From NCBI GenBank assembly GCA_016928935.1, contig JAFGJU010000146.1, positions 1 through 8,914 on the forward strand: a stretch of 8,914 bases of DNA, in the 5' to 3' direction. Under the pieces are notes generated by a model. That model ran no database searches, had not been told where the DNA came from, and worked only from the letters and a program-made list of their open reading frames with translations. The translations under genes were made by a program, and so were the position numbers. This document shows positions 1 to 5,444 of this stretch, piece by piece. How positions within the stretch are numbered: the first letter of the stretch is position 1; the number at the start of each line of letters is the position of its first letter. The stretch comes from Candidatus Eiseniibacteriota bacterium. Lineage in GTDB: Bacteria; Eisenbacteria; RBG-16-71-46; JAFGJU01.

Positions 1-816
1 CTGGGCTACTTGCTGGCAAGAGCTCTTGCTCCGGTTCATTACTACTGCTTCCCCTCGAGGCGGGCCGCCGTGCTTTCGAACGTACGGCACATACTGAACA
101 ACTCTGCGTCTCCGAGGTTCAGGGAGCTCGGCGAAAAGAACACCGCCATGCTTATCTGCCGCAGTTTCAACGAGTTTCTCTACGAATTCTTCAAGATCCC
201 CGGACTGGACAAGGAGAGGATTAGTCAGTCCGTCCGGTTCGAGGGGCGCGACAATCTGGACTCGGCCCTCTCCGGAGGCAAGGGTGCCATACTGGCTACC
301 GCTCACATAGGCAACTGGGAGCTGGCCGGCGCAGCTCTTGCGCTGCTGGGCTACAAGCTCCACGTGGTGGCGGGAGTGCAGTTCAGCCGGTCTCTTTCCG
401 AACACGTCAAGGAAATGAAACGAAGGATGGACATAAGCGTGGTTTCGCCCGAGGAGGGTTACAGGGCCCTGTTCCGGGCCCTTCACGAGAACGAATGTGT
501 GGTGCTCCTGGTGGACGGGGACGTGTTCATGGAAGGCCTCAGCATGGATCTCTTCTCCAAGCCGGCGAGAGTCCCGTCGGGAGCTGCCAGCCTTTCTCTG
601 AGGACGATGGCCCCTGTCGTGCCCGGCTACATAAAGAGAGAAGGACGGTTCAGGTTCCAGGTCTGCTTCGACAAGCCCATCTTCCCCAATCCCAGTGGAG
701 ACAAGACAAAGGATGTCGAAAGAATGACCGAGCAGGTGATGTCCAGAGTGGAAAGTTACATAGAGCAGAACCTGGACCAGTGGTGCATCTTCAGGAATGT
801 CTGGCCCGCTGCTTAG
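1..816 (+). CDS. LpxL/HtrB-family lysophospholipid acyltransferase, PatA-like (5' end outside window)
   Basis: This is probably a membrane-associated acyltransferase that moves a fatty acyl chain onto a glycolipid or lipid A-type acceptor. The reading frame is open to the left edge, so the true start lies upstream. The TTG at position 10 is only the first possible start visible, and the residues before it still read as protein. The family catalytic motif HX4E is present as HIGNWE (His codon at 304-306). Further on are an LLVDGD block and a 'KPARVPSGAASLSLRT..PVVPGYI' region, matching the second conserved LpxL block. About 270 residues are visible against roughly 300 for the family, so only a short N-terminal part (usually with a membrane anchor) is missing. 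The gene overlaps the next gene, a PimA-like glycosyltransferase, by 20 bases. That pairing favours a PatA-like role, acylating a mannosylated phospholipid, over lipid A acylation. Family assignment is strong; the substrate is inferred. Confidence 0.88.
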   Translation: MGYLLARALAPVHYYCFPSRRAAVLSNVRHILNNSASPRFRELGEKNTAMLICRSFNEFLYEFFKIPGLDKERISQSVRFEGRDNLDSALSGGKGAILATAHIGNWELAGAALALLGYKLHVVAGVQFSRSLSEHVKEMKRRMDISVVSPEEGYRALFRALHENECVVLLVDGDVFMEGLSMDLFSKPARVPSGAASLSLRTMAPVVPGYIKREGRFRFQVCFDKPIFPNPSGDKTKDVERMTEQVMSRVESYIEQNLDQWCIFRNVWPAA

Positions 817-2125
817 GAGCAGCGAACTCTCGACAAATCTTACGAGTATGGCTGCCAAGTCCTCACCCACAAGAGAGGTCCTTCCTCGCGACGCCGTCGC
901 GCGTGGGGCCGGCGCGCCTGGTGCCGGAGCTCCCGCCGCGGATGGAGCCGGCGGCAGGCCTGCTCTCCCCTCCGGACCCGGCCGCTCGCTCAACGTCGCC
1001 ATCGTCACTCACGCATACTACCCGCAGTTCGGCGGCGTGAGCGAGCACGTCCACCACACTTCCGCCGAGCTGAGGAAGAGAGGCCACAAGGTCACAGTCA
1101 TAACGTGCGGCCACAGGAACCACGCGGCCGCGGCAGAGAAGGACGTCGTGCGCGTCGGCGGCAACTTCCTGGTCCCATACAACGGGGCCTTTGTGAACCT
1201 GACGGTCGGATGGAACGTGTACGGGAAGATGAAGCGCATCCTCTCAGAGGGTCGCTTCGACGTGGTGCATGTGCACTGCCCGCTCATCCCCGTCCTGCCC
1301 CTCGCGGCCGCCAGGACTGCGGGGGACTCCGTTTTGTTCGGGACGTTCCACGCCTCGGGCAAGTCGAGCGCGGCCTACGCCTTGTTCCGACCGCTTCTAA
1401 AGAAATACCACAGGAGGCTGGACGGGATGATCGCCGTCAGCAGGCCGGCCCGGGAGTTTGTCGAAAGGTACTTCGGCGGAGAGTACAGGATAATCCCGAA
1501 CGGCGTGGACCCAGAGAGGTTCAGCCCCGACAAGCCTCCAGCCGGGGGACTGAACGACGGCAAACTGAACGTGCTGTTTGTGGGCCGACCCGACCCCAGG
1601 AAGGGTCTGGAGTACCTTATCAGGGCGATGGGAATCGTACAGGCCAACAGCCGCTCGCCCGTCCGCCTGGTCATAGTGGGCGACGGACCCCGCAGGCAGC
1701 GCTACGAGTCGATGGCCGCGAGCCTGCCCCCGGGTTCCGTGCTGTTCGTGGGCAGCGTCAGCCCGGAAGCCCTGCCGGGGTACTTCTCCGGCTCACACGT
1801 GTTTTGCTCGCCCGCCACCATGAACGAGAGCTTCGGTATTGTGTTGTTGGAGGCGATGGCTTCGGGCGTGCCGGTGGTGGCCTCGGACATACCCGGCTAC
1901 AGGTCGGTCGTCTCCCACGGCCGGGACGGGCTCCTCTGCCGGCCCGCGGACCCGCAGGAGATGGCCAAGGCCATCCTGCTCTTGCTGAATGACGACGCAC
2001 TCAGGAGGGAGATGGGCACGAGGGGCCGCGAGAAGGCGCTGGAGTTCTCGTGGAGCCGGATAGCGCTGGAGATAGAGAGCTGCTACCTGCAGGCCTTGAG
2101 GGCCAGGTCTCGGACGCGGTCCTAG
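797..2125 (+). CDS. GT4 glycosyltransferase, PimA-like (phosphatidylinositol mannosyltransferase type)
   Basis: This is a GT-B fold retaining glycosyltransferase that probably adds a sugar from a nucleotide donor to a membrane phospholipid at the cytoplasmic face. With the 797 start it has 442 residues. The N-terminal Rossmann domain begins near residue 65 (LNVAIVTHAYYP) with the glycine loop FGGVSEHV at 78-85. PimA-like features follow: VPYNG (126-130), TFH (His185), IPNGVDPERF (233-242), the donor-phosphate pair R264/K269 in GRPDPRKG, and the EX7E signature at E344/E352 (NESFGIVLLEAMASG). These line up with mycobacterial PimA as remembered, including its PYNG and TFH segments. The start is uncertain: ATG 797 overlaps the acyltransferase by 20 bases, while ATG 848 would leave a 31-base gap. 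Neither has a good Shine-Dalgarno. Either way 47-64 residues of Ala/Gly/Pro-rich sequence precede the domain, which is odd for the family. GT4 membership is near certain; PimA-type specificity is inferred. Confidence 0.9.
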   Translation: MSGPLLRSSELSTNLTSMAAKSSPTREVLPRDAVARGAGAPGAGAPAADGAGGRPALPSGPGRSLNVAIVTHAYYPQFGGVSEHVHHTSAELRKRGHKVTVITCGHRNHAAAAEKDVVRVGGNFLVPYNGAFVNLTVGWNVYGKMKRILSEGRFDVVHVHCPLIPVLPLAAARTAGDSVLFGTFHASGKSSAAYALFRPLLKKYHRRLDGMIAVSRPAREFVERYFGGEYRIIPNGVDPERFSPDKPPAGGLNDGKLNVLFVGRPDPRKGLEYLIRAMGIVQANSRSPVRLVIVGDGPRRQRYESMAASLPPGSVLFVGSVSPEALPGYFSGSHVFCSPATMNESFGIVLLEAMASGVPVVASDIPGYRSVVSHGRDGLLCRPADPQEMAKAILLLLNDDALRREMGTRGREKALEFSWSRIALEIESCYLQALRARSRTRS

Positions 2126-2145
2126 GCCTTCTCTATCGGCCTTGG
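2121..2145 (+). terminator. weak hairpin at the end of the glycosyltransferase gene
   Basis: CCTAGGCC (2121-2128) and GGCCTTGG (2138-2145) can pair as an 8-base stem with one mismatch around a 9-base loop. The stem includes the glycosyltransferase stop codon. No T-run follows, so it is not a textbook intrinsic terminator. The 76-base gap to the convergent zinc-ribbon gene shows nothing stronger. Confidence 0.25.
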
Positions 2146-2201
2146 TAGGGCTGCATCAGGACACCCGTAGGCACCGGCCACCGCAATCGTTACAGGATTG
2201 G

Positions 2202-2906
2202 CTACAGGATCTCCCTGCCCTCTCCCAGGATTTCGTTCACGGCCTGCCTGAAGAAGTCCGTCTCAACTGCCGTCTCCACCCCCACCCGCTCCTTGTATGT
2301 GTCCCAGGAACGAGCGATCTCCCTGCCCAGCAAGGCCAGTGTCTTGCCTTCCGCAAGCCCTCTGTCTCTGCTGTCCCTGTTGTAGAAGAGAATGTCGGAG
2401 ACCAACGCCCTCGCAAGGACTTTCGGGTCCTCCTCGCGGGCGCTGAGAGGGAAAGTGGGCTTCTGCGGTTCCGCCGCGTCAGCGGGCGCCCCGCCGGGCG
2501 GGACTCCGGCTCCGGCGGCCGTTTGCGCCGCTGCCGGCTCCTGTGCGGAAGCGGCCTCCGGCTGTGCCGCCGGCTTCGGCTCTCCGGTCGGCTCAGGCTC
2601 GCCCGGCCCGGGCTCGAGCTCGGCACGAGACACCGGGGCGGGCTTCGGGGCCGACTGCTCGGCCTCGACCGAAGGCTCCGGTGCGACGGCGCGACCTTCC
2701 GCCGGAGGCGGCGTCGACGGGCCGAGACCCGCCACCACGTCCTTACCGAACAACTTCTGAGCCAGACTCTCGGGCTGCTCTTCCTGCGGGCGCTTGACCT
2801 CGAACACTGTCCTACATTTCGGGCACCTGACCTTGACGCCCAGCGGTCCTATCTTTTCGTCCGATACCTTGTACTTGGTGCCACATCCTGCGCACGTGAC
2901 TATCAT
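2202..2906 (-). CDS. MJ0042-type zinc-ribbon protein with Pro/Ala/Glu linker and conserved-looking C-terminal module
   Basis: The function is unknown. The 234-residue protein has three parts. Residues 1-40 form a zinc ribbon with two CXXC pairs (C5/C8 and C28/C31), of the type annotated as MJ0042-family zinc finger. Residues about 63-150 are a low-complexity, probably disordered Pro/Ala/Glu/Gly linker. Residues about 158-234 are ordered, charged and helix-rich (DPKVLARALVSDILFYNRD, then ARSWDTYKERVG and a FFRQAVNEIL end). The last part looks like a real conserved domain, but I cannot name it. There is no signal peptide or membrane segment, so the protein is cytoplasmic. The start is well supported: GAGGTGA (2911-2917 on the minus strand) lies 4 bases upstream of ATG. 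It follows recG by 81 bases on the same strand and may also have its own promoter. The linker makes a zinc-dependent nucleic-acid or protein adaptor possible, but that is a guess. Confidence 0.85.
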   Translation of the reverse strand: MIVTCAGCGTKYKVSDEKIGPLGVKVRCPKCRTVFEVKRPQEEQPESLAQKLFGKDVVAGLGPSTPPPAEGRAVAPEPSVEAEQSAPKPAPVSRAELEPGPGEPEPTGEPKPAAQPEAASAQEPAAAQTAAGAGVPPGGAPADAAEPQKPTFPLSAREEDPKVLARALVSDILFYNRDSRDRGLAEGKTLALLGREIARSWDTYKERVGVETAVETDFFRQAVNEILGEGREIL

Positions 2907-2940
2907 GATTTCACCTCTGCCGCGCGTCGGGGGTTAAGTG

Positions 2941-2967
2941 ATTATGTTCCAGGCTATCGGAAAGCAA
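2941..2967 (-). promoter_or_regulatory. candidate internal promoter for the zinc-ribbon gene
   Basis: On the minus strand the recG/zinc-ribbon gap contains CATAAT (2941-2946), five of six matches to the sigma-70 -10 box. A TTGCTT (2962-2967) lies 15 bases further upstream, a suboptimal spacing. The stretch is AT-richer than its surroundings. If real, it would let the zinc-ribbon gene be expressed apart from recG, starting near 2934. Confidence 0.3.
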
Positions 2968-2987
2968 GAAATGAGCCAAACGAAGCG

Positions 2988-5063
2988 TCACGCGGCCGGC
3001 AGTGTCGCAGTGAAGTCCTTCAGCTCGTTCAGAGTCCTCCTGGCGGGCGCGTTTTGGGGATGGGAAAGCTCGGGGTCCCGCTCCAGCAGCAGAAAGGCTT
3101 CCCTCCTGGCCAGGGACAGCAACGGCCCGTCCCTCAAAAGGTCCGCTATGCGAAACTCGGGCAGCCCGTGTTGTCTTGTCCCCAGGAACTCGCCGGGCCC
3201 CCTTATGGCCAGGTCTGCTTCGGCAATCTTAAATCCGTCGTCGCAGTTTGCAAGTATCCCGAGCCGCCTGGAGGCGTCGCCACCCGTCTCGGTCTCTTTT
3301 ATGAGAATGCAGTACGATTCGTGCTCGCCGCGGCCGACCCGGCCCCTCAACTGATGGAGCTGCGACAACCCGTACCTGTCGGGATGCTCCACTATCATGA
3401 TGGAAGCGTTGGACACGTCTATCCCGACCTCTATTACGGTCGTGCTGACGAGCAGGTCTATCTCCCCGGTCTTGAAGCGCTCCATCGTCTTTTCCTTTTC
3501 GTCCGACTTCATCCTGCCGTGCATAAGACCCACTCTGACTCCCCTCAAGAGCGGGTTCCGCGAAAGGTGCTGCGCCATCTCCGTGGCGGCCATCAGCTGT
3601 TCCGACTTCTCGGATTCCTCGACCAGGGGATAAACCACGAAGGCCTGCCTGCCTTCTCGCACCTTCTTGGCCAAGAACTCGTAGACCTTCGCCCTCTCGC
3701 CGTCCTCCACAATTCTGGTCACCACTCTGCGCCTTCCCGGAGGCATCTCGTCTATCACAGACACGTCCAGGTCGCCGAACACGGTCATGGCGAGGGTCCG
3801 CGGTATGGGCGTGGCGCTCATGACGAGCGTGTGAGGAAAAATGCCTTTTCCCGCCAGGGCTCCCCTCTGAAGCACTCCGAAGCGGTGCTGCTCGTCCACC
3901 ACGACGAGTCCCAGCCTCGCGAACTGAACGTGCTCCTGGATGAGAGCGTGCGTCCCGAACACGATGTCGAGTTCACCCTCGCGGGCCTGCTTGGGAATTT
4001 GCTCCCTGGCCCTCGTTCTGGTCTTCCCGTACAGCGCGGCCATCTTCACGTCGAACTCCTTCAGGAGCCGGCACGCAGTCGCGTAGTGCTGCTCGACGAG
4101 TATTTCCGTCGGAGCCATGAACGCGGCCTGACAGCCGTTGTCGGCCACCATCAGGCATGCCGCCAGGGCCACGACTGTCTTTCCGCAACCCACGTCTCCC
4201 TCCAAAAGCCGGTTCATCACGCGCCGGGAGCTAAGGTCGAGCCTCATCTCCTCCAGCACTCTCTTCTGAGCCTGCGTGAGCTGAAACGGCAGAGTCTCGA
4301 GGAAACGCGAGAAACGAGGCCCGTCAGTCGAGAAGGCCAGCGCTCTTGACGGCTCCTGCGCCCTCTGCTTCCTTCTGGCCAGTATGAGCTGCATGTAGAA
4401 GAGCTCCTCGAAGGCGAGCCTTTCCCTGGCCTTCTGCTGCGCAGTCCAGTCGTCGGGGAAGTGTATCTGTCGGAGAGCCTCCTGAAGGCCGGACAGGTTT
4501 CTGCGCTTGAGCACGTGCTCCGGCAGGCTCTCGCGTAGGAGCGGCACGCAGCTCTCCAGGGTGCGCTTGACGGTCCTCCTCAGGATCTTCTGGCCTATGT
4601 CCGCGGTCAGCCTGTAGGACGGCACAATCCGGCCGGTGTGGATCAGCTCCTGGTCTTCCCGGGACAGGATTTCGTACACCGGATTCTTTATCTGCTTTCC
4701 CCGGTAGAACCCCACCTCACCGCTCACGACGACCTCCAGCCCGGTCTTGAACACCCTCTGCAGGAACGGCTGGTTGAACCAGATGCATTCCACGCTGCCG
4801 GTCTCGTCAGTGAGCACCAGGATGAAGTCTCTCCTGCCGTCCCGCGTCGGCCTCACCTGAAACCCCAACACGGTGCCCATCACAGTGCAGTTCTGGCCCG
4901 GCGTTATGGACGAGATCTTGCTGACGGTCGTCCTGTCGATGTAACCCCTGGGATAGTGCCTGAGCAGGTCCATCACAGTCGTGATGCCGAGCCTCTGAAA
5001 CACCTCGGCCTTTGCGGGACCGACGCCTTTGAGATACTGGACTGGAGAGGAGGGTTTCAGCAT
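2988..5063 (-). CDS. recG: ATP-dependent DNA helicase RecG
   Basis: RecG is a superfamily 2 DNA translocase that reverses stalled replication forks and remodels branched DNA and R-loops. The 691-residue product is full length (E. coli RecG has 693). Residues about 8-45 carry the N-terminal helix-hairpin segment (LKGVGP), and about 46-135 hold the wedge/OB domain. The helicase motifs are in order: Walker A GDVGCGKT (289-296), the DEQH box (390-393), SATPIPRTLA (416-425), and motif VI QLRGRVGRG (571-579). The C-terminal IRGPGEFLGTRQHGLPEF region matches the RecG TRG/translocation segment. Walker A has Cys293 where Ser is more usual; this should be tolerated. The start is fixed by homology (LKGVGP sits 11 residues in), although no strong Shine-Dalgarno precedes ATG 5063. 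The gene is divergent from rpmB, with a candidate promoter at 5118-5147. The zinc-ribbon gene follows on the same strand. Confidence 0.98.
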   Translation of the reverse strand: MLKPSSPVQYLKGVGPAKAEVFQRLGITTVMDLLRHYPRGYIDRTTVSKISSITPGQNCTVMGTVLGFQVRPTRDGRRDFILVLTDETGSVECIWFNQPFLQRVFKTGLEVVVSGEVGFYRGKQIKNPVYEILSREDQELIHTGRIVPSYRLTADIGQKILRRTVKRTLESCVPLLRESLPEHVLKRRNLSGLQEALRQIHFPDDWTAQQKARERLAFEELFYMQLILARRKQRAQEPSRALAFSTDGPRFSRFLETLPFQLTQAQKRVLEEMRLDLSSRRVMNRLLEGDVGCGKTVVALAACLMVADNGCQAAFMAPTEILVEQHYATACRLLKEFDVKMAALYGKTRTRAREQIPKQAREGELDIVFGTHALIQEHVQFARLGLVVVDEQHRFGVLQRGALAGKGIFPHTLVMSATPIPRTLAMTVFGDLDVSVIDEMPPGRRRVVTRIVEDGERAKVYEFLAKKVREGRQAFVVYPLVEESEKSEQLMAATEMAQHLSRNPLLRGVRVGLMHGRMKSDEKEKTMERFKTGEIDLLVSTTVIEVGIDVSNASIMIVEHPDRYGLSQLHQLRGRVGRGEHESYCILIKETETGGDASRRLGILANCDDGFKIAEADLAIRGPGEFLGTRQHGLPEFRIADLLRDGPLLSLARREAFLLLERDPELSHPQNAPARRTLNELKDFTATLPAA

Positions 5064-5091
5064 GACGTGAAACGCGGTGTCACTTTTGCCC

Positions 5092-5120
5092 TTGCAAGCC
5101 CTTCCGCTGTTTGTTAGATT
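5092..5120 (+). promoter_or_regulatory. candidate rpmB promoter
   Basis: On the plus strand TTGCAA (5092-5097) and TAGATT (5115-5120) are separated by 17 bases; each matches four of six consensus positions. Transcription would start near 5127, about 35 bases before the rpmB ATG. The -10 box overlaps the -10 box proposed for the opposite-strand recG promoter, so the two could interfere if both are real. Confidence 0.35.
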
Positions 5121-5147
5121 CTACGTCAGACGTTCGACGAACCTCAA
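5118..5147 (-). promoter_or_regulatory. candidate recG promoter
   Basis: Read on the minus strand, TTGAGG (5142-5147, four of six to the -35 consensus) is followed after 18 bases by TAGAAT (5118-5123, five of six to the -10 consensus). Transcription would begin near 5111, giving a leader of about 48 bases before the recG ATG. The call rests on motif matching only. Sigma factor preferences of this organism are unknown. Confidence 0.4.
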
Positions 5148-5151
5148 GGAG
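5146..5151 (+). promoter_or_regulatory. ribosome binding site of rpmB
   Basis: AAGGAG ends 10 bases before ATG 5162. It is the strongest Shine-Dalgarno in the window. It fixes the rpmB start at 5162 and argues against an in-frame TTG at 5111. Confidence 0.8.
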
Positions 5152-5161
5152 TATATCAGTT

Positions 5162-5398
5162 ATGGCTAAGAGATGCGATATCTGCGGAAGGGGAATTCAG
5201 TTCGGGGCTAAGGTCAGCCACGCCCACAACGTCTCCAAGAGACGGTGGCAGCCGAACCTCCAGCGGGTCAGGGTGGTCATTGACGGCGTACCAAAGAAGA
5301 TCTACGTGTGCACCAGGTGCCTGAGGTCCGAAGCCGTTCAGAAGGCCATTCGTTCCACCGCCAAGACTCCTGCCCACAAAGAGACCGCCGAGTCCTAG
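5162..5398 (+). CDS. rpmB: 50S ribosomal protein L28 (bL28), zinc-binding form
   Basis: L28 is a small structural protein of the large ribosomal subunit. The 78-residue product begins MAKRCDICGRG, continues with the family block VSHAHNVSKRRWQPNLQ (18-34), and ends in a Lys/Thr/Ala tail. It is the usual length and is lysine/arginine-rich. Two CXXC pairs (C5/C8 and C50/C53) make it the Cys-containing 'C+' form that can hold a zinc ion. Some bacteria also carry a zinc-free paralog used under zinc starvation; none is visible here. ATG 5162 was chosen over the in-frame TTG at 5111 because of the AAGGAG site and because L28 proteins start with MA-(K/R)-C. The gene stands alone between the divergent recG and the convergent radical SAM gene, without the rpmG partner found in many genomes. 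Confidence 0.98.
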   Translation: MAKRCDICGRGIQFGAKVSHAHNVSKRRWQPNLQRVRVVIDGVPKKIYVCTRCLRSEAVQKAIRSTAKTPAHKETAES

Positions 5399-5442
5399 GC
5401 CGGCGGCCCGTCCCAAGCTTCAAGCTTCGTGCGGCCTGCGGC
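5399..5442. terminator. possible bidirectional hairpin between rpmB and the radical SAM gene
   Basis: The 46-base convergent gap contains AAGCTTCAAGCTT (5416-5428), which folds as AAGCT/AGCTT around a TCA loop. It is flanked by GCCGGCGGCC (5399-5408) and GGCCTGCGGC (5433-5442), which pair at eight of ten positions. The outer right arm partly sits at the radical SAM stop end. There is no T-run on either strand, so efficient intrinsic termination is not assured. Confidence 0.35.
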
Positions 5443-5444
5443 GC

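Noticed and set aside
1105..1992. A 295-codon plus-strand frame inside the glycosyltransferase
   Set aside because: Out-of-frame shadow of the GT4 domain with arginine-rich, low-complexity translation.
2191..2210. Direct repeat TACAGGAT (2191-2198 and 2203-2210) considered as an attachment site or operator
   Set aside because: Only 8 bases, and the second copy encodes the end of the zinc-ribbon protein; no integrase or regulator is nearby.
2142..4349. A 735-codon open frame on the plus strand, opposite the zinc-ribbon gene and recG
   Set aside because: It is antisense to two well-supported genes, its Arg/Leu/Gly/His-rich product has no recognisable motif, and such long shadows are common in GC-rich DNA.
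2988..5063. Cys in RecG Walker A (GDVGCGKT) considered as an inactivating change
   Set aside because: The catalytic Lys295 and Thr296 are intact and the position tolerates small residues; all other helicase motifs are present.
5111..5161. TTG start extending L28 by 17 residues
   Set aside because: No ribosome site precedes it, the strong AAGGAG sits before ATG 5162, and L28 proteins begin at the MAKRC segment.
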